64,000 nucleotides of DNA, taken from positions 1 through 64,000 of the forward strand of contig JACQYL010000098.1 of NCBI GenBank assembly GCA_016208165.1. Reading direction: 5' to 3'. Source of the DNA: Deltaproteobacteria bacterium. GTDB taxonomy: Bacteria; Desulfobacterota; Desulfarculia; JACQYL01. Of this stretch, positions 8,980 through 17,682 are shown in pieces. The notes below the pieces were generated by a model. The model did not search any database and was not told the origin of the DNA. It was given only the letters and a program-made list of their open reading frames with translations. Numbering within the stretch: the first letter of the stretch is position 1; each line of letters opens with the position of its first letter. A program made the position numbers and the translations under genes.

Positions 8980-9366
8980 CTAAACTCTCCGCTTTTCCGC
9001 CAGCAACTCGTTCAGGTACAATGCCATTATTCCCAATTCATCCTTGTTCGGAATTTCGATTCGAACGGGATTTCCTTTCTCCAAATAGGATTTCAGCGCC
9101 GCGTTGATCGCCAGTATCGGCGAGACCACCTGCCTGACAAGAAAGAAACACACCAGGCATCCCAAGATGGCCCCCAATACTCCCACGGCCATCGACGTCG
9201 TCTGCAGTCTTTCGACTAGCGCCGTCAAATCCGCATCCGCATTCGGCACTCTGGCCATAATCTGATTCGTTCCCTGAAAGAAAACCGCCGAACCGTATCC
9301 CGCACATAGTCCAATCACCACCAGGAACCCCAAAATCATTTTGTTTGCCAATTTTATTCTATGCAT
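8980..9366 (-). CDS. Small two-helix membrane protein with a lone HAMP domain
   Basis: 128 residues: a transmembrane helix (about 9-30), a short periplasmic loop, a second helix (about 57-77), then a HAMP-type region (VSPILAINAALKSYLEKG...DELGIMALYLNELL). It ends there, with no kinase, cyclase or methyl-accepting domain. It looks like the sensory half of a chemoreceptor or kinase without an output domain. It follows the CNNM-family gene by 44 nt on the same strand and has a strong AGGAGG ribosome site, so it is probably co-expressed with it. It could modulate a partner through HAMP coiled-coil pairing (inference). Confidence 0.7.
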   Translation of the reverse strand: MHRIKLANKMILGFLVVIGLCAGYGSAVFFQGTNQIMARVPNADADLTALVERLQTTSMAVGVLGAILGCLVCFFLVRQVVSPILAINAALKSYLEKGNPVRIEIPNKDELGIMALYLNELLAEKRRV

Positions 9367-9410
9367 CCGCCAACCTCCTTAGACATTCCGATGTATGTGA
9401 GCGTTCTCTT

Positions 9411-10463
9411 TCATGTTTTCGAATGATCTTTCTTCCTTGCAAATGCTTTCACTCGGCTGCGCGCCTGCTCTTGAAGATCCACCACTCTGTCCGTTTCGTC
9501 CACGATTTCTTCTCCAATGATGGTCTCTATGAGATCTTCCAAGGTAAGCAGCCCAGCTATGCCGCCGTATTCATCAACCACCATGGCCAACGGTTCTCGA
9601 CGCCTCAGAAACTGGTTGAGCAGGGCCAGGCAGTTGGCGCTTTCCGGAACAAACGAAACCTTCTTTACGATGGATTTGATCGATTCCTCAGGGTGTTCCC
9701 ACGCGCGTCTACCGGAAAGCTCGTTCGTGAGAACGTATCCCTGTATGTTCTCCACCGTTCCCGAATAAACGGGTATCCTGTTAAAACCCTTATCATGGGC
9801 CATTTCGTACGCCTTCGCCACGGATAGGGAAATATCCAGTGTAAACATCACCGTTCTAGGTGTCATTATGTCCCTGGCGCTTTTGTTTTCAAGGCCGATA
9901 ATATTTTCCACCATCCGACCTTCCATGTCGCTGATTTCACCGTGTCGGGCGCCCAATCTCACCATGGCAAGGATTTCCTCCTCTGTCACAACGGCGCCCT
10001 TCTGCTTGCCGGTGAACCAGCGTGTGAACGACAGGCTCAACCAAACCAGGGGGAAAAGCAGCATATTCATGGCCTGCAGCGGCGTGACGATATAGGGCCA
10101 TAGCCTCCGCCAGTGCACGGCTCCCACGGTCTTCGGTAGGATCTCAGAAAGTACGAGTATGCCCAAGGTCAGACACACGGAGAAGGACACAACCCAATGA
10201 GGTCCTAAAACACCGGCCGCCAGGGATCCGGCCAAGGTGGCTCCGGCCGTGTTGGCCACAGTGTTCAGAATGAGTATCGAGGCCAGAGGGCCCGCTATCG
10301 TCTGTTTCATCTTAATCAGGGTTTTCGCCTGTCGAGGATGTTTGTCACTCTTGACGGCCGCCTCCAGTTCGGTTCTTCTGGTCGAATACAACACCGCTTC
10401 ATAAAGTGAACATTGCATGGAAACAAGTATGGTGCATGCTACCACTAACACTAAAGCCGTCAT
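9411..10463 (-). CDS. CNNM/CorC-family transporter with CBS pair
   Basis: 350 residues. The N-terminal half is a DUF21/CNNM membrane domain of three to four helices with the conserved LSEILPKTVG signature near residue 105. A tandem CBS pair follows (ARDIMTPRTVMFTL..., then AMVVDEYGGIAGLLTLEDLIETIIGEE). The CorC-type C-terminal domain seen in longer homologues is absent. The family is linked to magnesium/sodium or cobalt transport. The start is an ATG with AAGGAG upstream. A terminator-like hairpin lies about 110 nt before the start, so transcription may be attenuated there. Confidence 0.85.
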   Translation of the reverse strand: MTALVLVVACTILVSMQCSLYEAVLYSTRRTELEAAVKSDKHPRQAKTLIKMKQTIAGPLASILILNTVANTAGATLAGSLAAGVLGPHWVVSFSVCLTLGILVLSEILPKTVGAVHWRRLWPYIVTPLQAMNMLLFPLVWLSLSFTRWFTGKQKGAVVTEEEILAMVRLGARHGEISDMEGRMVENIIGLENKSARDIMTPRTVMFTLDISLSVAKAYEMAHDKGFNRIPVYSGTVENIQGYVLTNELSGRRAWEHPEESIKSIVKKVSFVPESANCLALLNQFLRRREPLAMVVDEYGGIAGLLTLEDLIETIIGEEIVDETDRVVDLQEQARSRVKAFARKKDHSKT

Positions 10464-11217
10464 CCCGGGCTCCTTGTTTAAGCTTCAAGAACGCAGGAGA
10501 CCCTTCGCGCTTGATTCCATAGAAGGGTTCCAACACGAAGAGCCATGTTTTCCGTCGTCATCAATAAGCAAAAAGGCGCCGCGCTACTCCCTCAGACGGC
10601 GCCTAATTCACGCAAATAGGAATTCTTGGTCGCTTGTGCTCAAAACAGGCGAAAAATACGTCTCTCGCCTTGAATCGGAATGCAGAAGTCTATGTTACAA
10701 CCTGCCGTGGACACTCTATAGCATGTATATCAAGAACGAAATCCGGTTTAAAGGCCAAAAACCATTGGCCTAAATGCCGCCGGTCTCGAACTGCATACAG
10801 GAAAGGCTCGATTCCGCGCCACCTTGGGAGGCTTCGACTTCCGGACTAAGACGCACCCTGGATCTGAAGGGGCCGAGCGCGCCTCACGGCGCGTTGTGAA
10901 GATTGGAAAAGGCCATCTAAAAGCGAATGAAATTTACACAAGGGCTTTGATCCGTTAAACTGATTGTAGTACATCTAAACAGGGTATGGGTGCGATTGAA
11001 CTGTGAGCGGTCGAGTTCGGCCGACAGTGGTTGGATGTGACCGCCTGCGGGACCCGGATGAAAGAGCATACCCTGAAACCGCCCTTACTGGAACGCCTTT
11101 TAATGGTTTTCGATCTGGTATTGTTTTTGCATCCATTACGAAAGCGGCGAAGTAGGATCATGGCCTGATTCTTAGTCCCTTACGTTCAACCATCATTATT
11201 GGAATATTAGGCGAGCG
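10464..11217. other. Divergent intergenic region with several hairpins
   Basis: About 750 bases between two divergent genes with no convincing coding frame. It holds a GC-rich inverted repeat with a T-run on the minus strand (10570-10604), a 7-bp palindromic hairpin at 10752-10771 (AGGCCAA/TTGGCCT) and an 8-bp hairpin at 10876-10895 (core CGCGCC/GGCGCG). It could carry a 5' leader for the CNNM gene or a small RNA. No Rfam-type consensus was recognised with certainty. Confidence 0.4.
10570..10604 (-). terminator. Terminator-like hairpin in the leader of the CNNM-family gene
   Basis: On the minus strand AGGCGCCG and CGGCGCCT form a perfect 8-bp stem around a 15-nt purine-rich loop (TCTGAGGGAGTAGCG), immediately followed by TTTTGCTT. 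No gene lies upstream on this strand for over 600 bases, so it would end a leader or a small RNA about 110 nt before the CNNM start. Confidence 0.5.
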
Positions 11218-13446
11218 ATGCATCTTACAAAAAGACATCTTTTGCACGCCGTCATCGCGCTTTTCCTGTGTTTGGGCATCGGACAGAGCGTTTTCGGCGA
11301 TTTGAGCGACAGCGACATTGGTCGGAGAACCTGGAGCTGGGTTAATCCCTGGCCCCAAGGAAATACCTTGTTCGGCGTTGGGGGTACGTCCTCATCCTCT
11401 TTATTCCTGGTTGGAGAGAAGGGGACGATTCTGCAGTATGCGGACGGCGAGTGGAACTCATGGAATTCACGAGTTTCGAACACGCTATCGGCGGTTTGGG
11501 AAGTGCGTCCGGATTCCGTTTATGCTGTGGGGGAGCAAGGCCTGGTTCTTCACTATGACGGCGAGACATGGTCCCGAATGACGACCGTGGCCTTCAATTT
11601 CGATCTGACCGGAGTTTGGGGATCTTCGGATGAAAATCTCTTCGTTGTCGGTCGATCTCGATCCCAAGATTCATTGGAAGGCGTCATATTGAGGTATGAT
11701 GGGTCCAACTGGCTGAAGATGGCGACCGGACTGAAAGACTTCGAACTGCGCGCCATTTGGGGAACCGGCCCCTCCGATGTTTGGGCCGTTGGGCTGCAGT
11801 ACGGCAATCAAGCTCTCCACGGCGTCATTCTTCACTATGACGGGCGGGAATGGAGTGTATCGAGCACCGGTACATATAGTCCCCTTTTCGACGTACGAGG
11901 CGACGAGAACGGCAATGGGTACGCCGTTGGATCCGACGGAACGGTTTTGAACTACGACGGAGCCGCCTGGAGTTTCGTCAAGTACGACCCCAGCTTGAGC
12001 GACATCACATGGAGTGAATTCAGAAAGGTATCGGTAGGGCCGGATGGTTCCCTGGCCGTATTGGACGTTTGGCAAAATCGAGTCCTGTCTTTTCACGAAG
12101 GAACGTGGTCATGGATCGACATTCCCCCGGATTTCACGCCGAACGCAATTCATGGAACACCGGCGTCGGGTCTTCTGACCGTGGGCAGCCAGGGTCATAT
12201 GTATCGTTATGACCAGGGTTCCTGGTCCCCTCTCACCAACGTGATTACCACATCCGACTTGAATGCAATTCGCGGCAGCAGCCCGGAAAATGTGTTCGCC
12301 GTTGGCAAGGGGGGGGTCATTCTTCATTATGACGGAGGCGCCTGGGCGCCTATGCAGTCCGGAGTCAACCTCGAGTTGCGCGGGGTCTGGGCGTCACCTT
12401 GGGAATACGCCCTCGCCGTAGGGGCCGAAGGAACCATACTCATCAATCAAGACAATGGCTGGGCGCCAATGGAATCCGGCGTAACGTCGGATTTGAACGC
12501 GGTCTACGGCCCGCCGATTACGGATTATTACGCCATCTATGCGGTGGGGAAAAACGGCGTTGTACTCTATTACGACGGTTTTGAATGGTATCATCCGGAC
12601 ATGGGCATAGACGTCGACCTGAACGACGTCTGGGTATCCGAACGTGGTCAGGTATTTGTAGTCGGCCAAGGCGGATTGATTCTTCAGTTTGACGGCCGCT
12701 CATGGGAACAGGTACCCTCTGGTACCTCAGAGGACCTGAACGCGATTACCGGGATCCGAGTCTCCGCGCTTTCTCAATATGTTGTTGCCGTAGGCGATTC
12801 GGGAACCATTCTGGTGTTTGACGGCAAGACATGGTCGCCGTTTCCTTCGAATCTCTCGATCGACCTGATCGGAGTAGGTGTTACGGGGCTCAGGAGTCTA
12901 TTTGTCCTGGGCAGGGATGGGAGCGGACACCTTCATGACGGTGCGCTCTGGCAACCCAGCATCCTTCCGGCCTCAGTTGCCGTAAGAAGCGTATGGGCCG
13001 ATAGCCGCCAGGACCTGTTCGCGGTGGGTGATTCGGGAACGATCCTGCGTTACGCGGAGCAAAATCTGCCAAGCCCGGGGGTGACTTTACTTTCGGATCG
13101 CAGCTTCTACTTGTCTTCGGATACGATTCACATCACGGCTTGGGTCGAAAACAAGGGACCATCGATTCAGGTAGCCTTCTATTTGTATCTTTTCACTCCT
13201 CCGCCGCTGAGCGAAGTGTACTATCTGACCGGCTCGGGATGGCATCCTGCTTCCGCTCCCATGCTTGCGTCGGTCAACATCCCTGCAGGGTTCACGTTTG
13301 CAGGCGAGTTACTCACCATCCTGCCGTCCACTTCGGAGCCCCCTTTTGACGCTCCCGGCATGTATCGGATAGAAGCAGGGTTCTTCGACGTTGACGTGCA
13401 TAATTCCGTTGGGAACTTATCCACCCTGGAATTTTACATCGAATGA
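11218..13446 (+). CDS. Secreted protein with 14 tandem beta-propeller-type repeats
   Basis: 742 residues. A signal peptide (residues 1-27, ending QSVFG) is followed by 14 repeats of about 40-50 residues with the pattern L-x-x-V-W-G...V-x-A-V-G-x-x-G-x-I-L-x-Y-D-G-x-x-W, spanning about 50-620. Fourteen is twice seven, which suggests two seven-bladed propellers, although repeats 5, 6 and 13 are degenerate. The last 120 residues (from SPGVTLLSDRSFY) look like a CARDB-type beta-sandwich. It is probably exported to the periplasm or surface. The family has no firm function; binding or adhesion is a guess. It is monocistronic by position. Confidence 0.82.
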   Translation: MHLTKRHLLHAVIALFLCLGIGQSVFGDLSDSDIGRRTWSWVNPWPQGNTLFGVGGTSSSSLFLVGEKGTILQYADGEWNSWNSRVSNTLSAVWEVRPDSVYAVGEQGLVLHYDGETWSRMTTVAFNFDLTGVWGSSDENLFVVGRSRSQDSLEGVILRYDGSNWLKMATGLKDFELRAIWGTGPSDVWAVGLQYGNQALHGVILHYDGREWSVSSTGTYSPLFDVRGDENGNGYAVGSDGTVLNYDGAAWSFVKYDPSLSDITWSEFRKVSVGPDGSLAVLDVWQNRVLSFHEGTWSWIDIPPDFTPNAIHGTPASGLLTVGSQGHMYRYDQGSWSPLTNVITTSDLNAIRGSSPENVFAVGKGGVILHYDGGAWAPMQSGVNLELRGVWASPWEYALAVGAEGTILINQDNGWAPMESGVTSDLNAVYGPPITDYYAIYAVGKNGVVLYYDGFEWYHPDMGIDVDLNDVWVSERGQVFVVGQGGLILQFDGRSWEQVPSGTSEDLNAITGIRVSALSQYVVAVGDSGTILVFDGKTWSPFPSNLSIDLIGVGVTGLRSLFVLGRDGSGHLHDGALWQPSILPASVAVRSVWADSRQDLFAVGDSGTILRYAEQNLPSPGVTLLSDRSFYLSSDTIHITAWVENKGPSIQVAFYLYLFTPPPLSEVYYLTGSGWHPASAPMLASVNIPAGFTFAGELLTILPSTSEPPFDAPGMYRIEAGFFDVDVHNSVGNLSTLEFYIE

Positions 13447-13629
13447 TCGGGTTCCCTCATTCTCTGCCATCCGCCCGGTTAATTTCCAAAGACCCGCAAT
13501 CGGCGCGAAGAGAGAGCCGGTTACCCGAAGTGGTTAGTTTCGCCCGCCAGTGGTCGAATCGGACCGTTCAGACACAATCCTGGCCGCGCATAAGTGCCAG
13601 AGATCCGGGGAGTTACCTGAAACGCTAAG

Positions 13630-13645
13630 TGGCACGCTTATTGGT
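13630..13645 (+). promoter_or_regulatory. Candidate sigma-54 promoter
   Basis: TGGCACG-CTTA-TTGGT matches the sigma-54 consensus TGGCACG-N4-TTGCW at all specified bases except the C of the -12 GC. The two GG dinucleotides start at 13631 and 13643, which is the required 12-base spacing. The predicted start is near 13656. One such match is expected by chance about once in 100-200 kb, so this is suggestive only. Confidence 0.4.
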
Positions 13646-13655
13646 TTTTAGAATA

Positions 13656-13761
13656 TCGAACGTGCTCACCGCCCTAAATAATCCGAACAGGGCGGGCATT
13701 AATCTTATCCTTCCTCTCAAAAGTGGGGGCGCATAAGCGCTGAACCCACTTTTGTTTTTTT
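13656..13761 (+). ncRNA. Candidate small RNA between a sigma-54-like promoter and a terminator
   Basis: A transcript from the predicted start near 13656 would be about 105 nt long. It would contain a hairpin (GCCCT/AGGGC, 13671-13693), an unpaired pyrimidine stretch (CTTATCCTTCCTCTC) complementary to Shine-Dalgarno sequences, and a terminal hairpin with a T-run. This is the usual layout of a base-pairing small RNA. There is no expression evidence, and the same DNA could be an untranslated leader. Confidence 0.35.
13718..13761 (+). terminator. Strong Rho-independent terminator
   Basis: A perfect 10-bp stem, CAAAAGTGGG/CCCACTTTTG (13718-13727 and 13745-13754), with a nested GCGC hairpin in the loop, is followed by seven T residues. 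It sits 270 nt after the propeller gene and 200 nt before the next gene. Confidence 0.8.
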
Positions 13762-13967
13762 GGGTCACCGCAGTACGACGTAAGAAGATTGATAAGTGAC
13801 TGCAGCAATACTAATATGAACAGGGTCTGGATTGCCGCTCCTCCGCAAACTCTGCCCGGGAACATCATGCCGGGGGATCCCCTTGGGATCAAGGAGTCCG
13901 AGGTCATAGGCAAACATCTTCCGCCCTGACGAGTGAACCTCCTGTGACGTGCCCGAACCGCAGAAAT

Positions 13968-14861
13968 ATGCGATGTCTTGCCCTGAAGTGGGCATTGACA
14001 CTCATTTTTCTGTTGGTGATCGTTTCGCTCTCCTTTGCCGGTGAAGACGACATCCGCACAGCCGTTCTCCTTTCGGAATCGATTCGGCCCTACGTTGAGG
14101 CTGCACAAGGTTTTTCCGAGTTCATGCCCGGCGAGGTAATCGAGTTAACGATCCAGCGTTCCAAACGAGTCGTTCCCGACGATCTGCTCGAATCAAAATG
14201 GGATCTTATTCTAGCCGTCGGTCCTCACGCCTTGAGTCTACTGCCCATTATTCCAGGCGATACACCCCGCCTCTACACCATGGTCCTCAATCCTCAAGAC
14301 GCTATTCCCAAAGACGCCGGTATACCCGGCGTGTCTCTGAATATCCCAGCGCGATTTCAGGCGAAAGTCATCAGAAACGCTTTGCCGGACGTGCGTCGAG
14401 TGGGCGTTTTCTACGACCCCAAGTTCAGCTCGACAGTGATTGATGAATTCCAGAAAGCCGGTCGGGAACACGATCTGGTTTTGGTCCCCATGCAGGTGCT
14501 ATCCCAAAAGGACATCAGGGACGCGCTGAATGAACGTCTCGAATCCGTAGACGCCCTTCTGATGATACCGGACCCCACGGTAGTTTCAGAGTCCATCGTG
14601 GCGTTTCTCATCAAGGAGGCTTTAAAAAAGGGAGTACCCGTCATTGGATACAACCGCTTCTTTGCAGAAAAAGGGGCCTTGCTCTCTTTCATCATTGATT
14701 ATAAGGGAGTAGGACGCAGAACCGCGCGGCTGGCAAAAGAGATCCTCAGTGGCAAGGAATCCAAACCTCTTCCTCCACCGGTTACCGTAGAAGTCAACAG
14801 AAAGCTAGCTGACAAGTTTGGTTTCCATCTCGGCCGAATCATAGAATCCGACGAGGAGTAG
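13968..14861 (+). CDS. Periplasmic substrate-binding protein of the ABC_sub_bind (TrpX-like) family
   Basis: About 297 residues. A signal peptide (RCLALKWALTLIFLLVIVSLSFAG) precedes a two-lobed binding-protein fold: the strands LILAVGPHALSLL, TMVLNPQD, RRVGVFYDPKFS, DALLMIPDPTVV and GVPVIGYNRFFAEKGAL match the PF04392 family. No ABC permease or ATPase follows. The next genes are a histidine kinase, an NtrC-type regulator and a TonB-dependent receptor, so it probably serves as a signal-binding protein for the kinase. The stop is only 6 nt before the kinase start. An in-frame start at 13944 is possible, but the signal peptide fits the ATG at 13968 better. Confidence 0.8.
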   Translation: MRCLALKWALTLIFLLVIVSLSFAGEDDIRTAVLLSESIRPYVEAAQGFSEFMPGEVIELTIQRSKRVVPDDLLESKWDLILAVGPHALSLLPIIPGDTPRLYTMVLNPQDAIPKDAGIPGVSLNIPARFQAKVIRNALPDVRRVGVFYDPKFSSTVIDEFQKAGREHDLVLVPMQVLSQKDIRDALNERLESVDALLMIPDPTVVSESIVAFLIKEALKKGVPVIGYNRFFAEKGALLSFIIDYKGVGRRTARLAKEILSGKESKPLPPPVTVEVNRKLADKFGFHLGRIIESDEE

Positions 14862-14867
14862 CGTATT

Positions 14868-16340
14868 TTGAGCATCAAAGGTATCAACAGGGGTTCACGG
14901 CGTCCGACATCGTTGCTGACGCGGGTGCTGTCTTTCGTTCTACTGCTCATAGCCTCGACAGGGCTGCTATTGGGATATACGGGAGTTCGGATCATAGAAA
15001 AATTTGCACGGGAACGCTTCGAGGGGCGCATGCAATTCCTGGCCAGGCACCTCGCCCTCAACTCCGAATTGGGTCTGCTCATTGACGAACGAAGCATGCT
15101 GGAACGCCTGACGAGTAATGCCCTGACGGAAAAAGGCGTCGTAAAAGTGACCATCGAGAACAGCAATGGAGTCATCATAGCCGAATCGATGAAGAAGAAT
15201 CACTCCGCCCCGAACCAAGTGAGCCACGTGGTAGCCAGCGCCGGCATGGACGAGGAGAACGTCATTTTTGGCGTCGGTTCCCCTCTGGAAGGCCTGCAGA
15301 ACGAAAAAATCCTCGGCAAGGTCACCATATTTTACACGGATGAAGACCTCAAAGGCCTGGTGAGGTCCCTGAACGCGCAATTCACCCTTATTGCCGTCGG
15401 CGTGTGCCTTCTGGGCGCATTTCTCATGCTGCTCATCGCCCGCTCGATTCTGGCGCCTCTGAGAAATCTAGTCGTGGCCACGCAACGTGTAGCCAATGGA
15501 GAACTCAATCTGGCTGTCGAAGGAGGTCATTTAAAGGAGACCGTGCACCTGTCCCAGTCCTTCAATTCAATGGTGAAAGCGATCCGGGAAAGCAGGACAG
15601 CCCTTCGGGAAACCTATGAGGAGTTGGCTAAACAGAAGAACATGGCAGAGGTGGGTAAATTCAGTATGGTACTGACCCACGAGTTCAAGAATCCGCTGAG
15701 CATTATTAAGGGTTCCTTGGATATCCTGAAAAAACCGGGAATTCCTCCCGAGACGAGTGCGCTCATGATGCGGTATGTAGAGGAAGAAATCCAGCGTATC
15801 AACAGGCTGATTGAGGAGTTTCTCCTTTTCTCCAAGCCCAAGAGACCGGATCTGAAACCCTGTTGCGGATACAGAGTGCTGGAACAAGTGGCTGAGAAAT
15901 TCCGGGTGGGCATCGCGAACGCCGGCCCGCGCATAACGTGTACGGCATCCGACGAGTCGTCAGCGGTTTTGCTGGATGAAACCCTGTTTACCAGGGCCGT
16001 CGAAAATATCTTAAAGAACGCTGTGGAAGTATCAAAGGACGATGGTGTAGTCTCCTTGAGTTCTTACAGCAAAGATGCATACTGGATTGTAGAGATTACG
16101 GACGGGGGGCCGGGAGTGCTTCCTCAAATTGCAGACCTTATTTTTGAACCTTTTTATACAACAAAAGCTACGGGCACCGGTTTGGGGTTGGCCATCGCAT
16201 CAAACGCGATAGCCGCCCACGGTGGAAAAATCGAGGTTGCCGCGGAGCCGGAAGAGGGTACCACTTTTATCATTTCCCTCCCCTTGGCTCAGCAACCCCC
16301 GGAGAATGGAGGACTGAGTGGCTCAGATTTTGGTGGTTGA
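14868..16340 (+). CDS. Membrane histidine kinase with HAMP domain
   Basis: 490 residues: a transmembrane helix (about 18-40), a periplasmic sensor region, a second helix (about 170-190), HAMP, then a HisKA dimerisation helix with THEFKNPL (phospho-acceptor His) and an HATPase with N box ENILKNAVE, G1 DGGPG and FEPFYTTKATGTGLGLA. The start is TTG with GAGGAG ten bases upstream; no ATG fits. The 3' end overlaps the regulator gene by 23 nt. It should phosphorylate the following NtrC-type regulator. The cue is probably delivered by the upstream binding protein (inference). Confidence 0.9.
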   Translation: MSIKGINRGSRRPTSLLTRVLSFVLLLIASTGLLLGYTGVRIIEKFARERFEGRMQFLARHLALNSELGLLIDERSMLERLTSNALTEKGVVKVTIENSNGVIIAESMKKNHSAPNQVSHVVASAGMDEENVIFGVGSPLEGLQNEKILGKVTIFYTDEDLKGLVRSLNAQFTLIAVGVCLLGAFLMLLIARSILAPLRNLVVATQRVANGELNLAVEGGHLKETVHLSQSFNSMVKAIRESRTALRETYEELAKQKNMAEVGKFSMVLTHEFKNPLSIIKGSLDILKKPGIPPETSALMMRYVEEEIQRINRLIEEFLLFSKPKRPDLKPCCGYRVLEQVAEKFRVGIANAGPRITCTASDESSAVLLDETLFTRAVENILKNAVEVSKDDGVVSLSSYSKDAYWIVEITDGGPGVLPQIADLIFEPFYTTKATGTGLGLAIASNAIAAHGGKIEVAAEPEEGTTFIISLPLAQQPPENGGLSGSDFGG

Positions 16341-17682
16341 TGACGAAGAAAAGGTACGCCATATTCTGTCCATTATGCTTGAACTCAAGGGGCATGTTGT
16401 TGAGCAGGCCAGGGACGGGGAAGAGGCTTTGTCCATAATCCAAAGCAAGCGGTACGATCTCTTGATCCTTGATCTTAAGATGCCGAAAATGGACGGGATC
16501 ACGCTCCACCGGCACGTCAAGAAGATCGATCCGGCCTATCCGGTCGTTTTTATCACCGCTTTTGGGTCCGTGGATTCGGCTGTCGAGATGATGCGAGAAG
16601 GTGCTATCGACTACATCACGAAACCTTTTGAAGAAGACCGCATCCTCATGACCGTCGAACGTGTCGTGAAAATGTCCCAGCTTATGTCTGAAAATGAAGG
16701 GCTTCGCAAGGAAATCGCGGAACGTGCGGGCCTCAGCGATCTGATCTGTGTGTCGGAAGCCATGAAGAGGACCATGGAGATCGCAATGAAAGTCGCCCGC
16801 AAACCCGAGACCACCGTCCTGTTGACCGGCGAGTCCGGTACAGGTAAAGAACTGGTAGCCCGCTTTATTCATGCGAACAGCCCTCGGTCGAGAAATCGCT
16901 TCGTAGCTTTGAACTGTGCCGCGATTTCTCCCAACCTCGTGGAGTCGGAGCTGTTCGGCCATGAAAAAGGGTCGTTCACCAGCGCCAGCGCCCAAAAAGT
17001 GGGGAAGTTCGAGTATGCTTCAGGTGGAACACTTTTTCTTGACGAAGTCGGAGACCTTCAATTCGAGGCTCAGGCGAAAGTGCTTCGGGCCCTCGAAGAA
17101 AAAACGTTCGAGAGGGTCGGCGGCAACAAGCCCATCGTTGCGGATGTTCGAGTAATCTGCGCGACCAATAAGGACTTGGCGCGGATGGTCGCCGATAAAC
17201 AATTCCGGGAAGACCTTTACTATCGAATCAATGTGTTCCCGATTCATATCCCCCCCTTGCGAGAGCGAACGGAGGCCATCATACCCCTGTCGCAGCACTT
17301 TATCCGAAGGTTTCGCCAAGAGATGCACACACAGCCCGAGCTGACCGAAGGAGCAAAGAGGCTGTTACTGAGGCATTCCTGGCCCGGGAACGTCCGAGAA
17401 CTGGTTAATGCCATGGAACGGGCCGTGATCCTGGCAGGCAGCGATCCGCAAATCACCGAATCCACGTTGTCGTTTTTGGCGCGCGATACGAGCGGTCCAC
17501 CTGCGGACGATTTCGAGCTGCCTACAGGGGGCATTTGTCTTGAAGAGTTGGAGAAAGACTTGGTGCGCCAGGCCCTCGCGACCGCCAACAATAACAAGAC
17601 GCTTGCGGCGAAGCTGTTAGGTATCAGTCGATCGAAGTTTCGAAGGAAACTCAAGAATATTGGCGGAGATGAAGAAGAGTGA
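16318..17682 (+). CDS. NtrC-type response regulator (receiver, AAA+, Fis HTH)
   Basis: 454 residues. The receiver domain has the acidic pair VVDDEE and phospho-acceptor D52 (LLILDLKMPKMDG). The AAA+ domain has Walker A GESGTGKE at 171-178 and Walker B GGTLFLDEVGDL. The C-terminal Fis-type helix-turn-helix includes TLAAKLLGISRSKFRRKLK. The loop that contacts sigma-54, normally GAFTGA, reads GSFTSA (218-223): the essential Thr is kept but Ala and Gly are changed. The start is GTG inside the kinase gene, and its stop overlaps the GTG of the receptor gene. A target upstream of 13.9 kb is plausible given the sigma-54-like site there. Confidence 0.9.
   Translation: MAQILVVDDEEKVRHILSIMLELKGHVVEQARDGEEALSIIQSKRYDLLILDLKMPKMDGITLHRHVKKIDPAYPVVFITAFGSVDSAVEMMREGAIDYITKPFEEDRILMTVERVVKMSQLMSENEGLRKEIAERAGLSDLICVSEAMKRTMEIAMKVARKPETTVLLTGESGTGKELVARFIHANSPRSRNRFVALNCAAISPNLVESELFGHEKGSFTSASAQKVGKFEYASGGTLFLDEVGDLQFEAQAKVLRALEEKTFERVGGNKPIVADVRVICATNKDLARMVADKQFREDLYYRINVFPIHIPPLRERTEAIIPLSQHFIRRFRQEMHTQPELTEGAKRLLLRHSWPGNVRELVNAMERAVILAGSDPQITESTLSFLARDTSGPPADDFELPTGGICLEELEKDLVRQALATANNNKTLAAKLLGISRSKFRRKLKNIGGDEEE

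Larger units (their letters stand above)
13447..13967. other. Regulatory intergenic region without a coding frame
   Basis: About 500 bases between the propeller gene and the binding-protein gene. It holds an inverted repeat GTGCCA...TGGCAC, a sigma-54-like promoter, a hairpin GCCCT...AGGGC at 13671-13693, and a strong plus-strand terminator at 13718-13761. No protein frame is convincing. Confidence 0.5.

Noticed and set aside
10781-10900. tmRNA, RNase P RNA or tRNA in the 10.5-11.2 kb gap
   Set aside because: Fragments such as GGCTCGATTCC look like tRNA arms, but no complete cloverleaf or tmRNA/RNase P core could be assembled on either strand.
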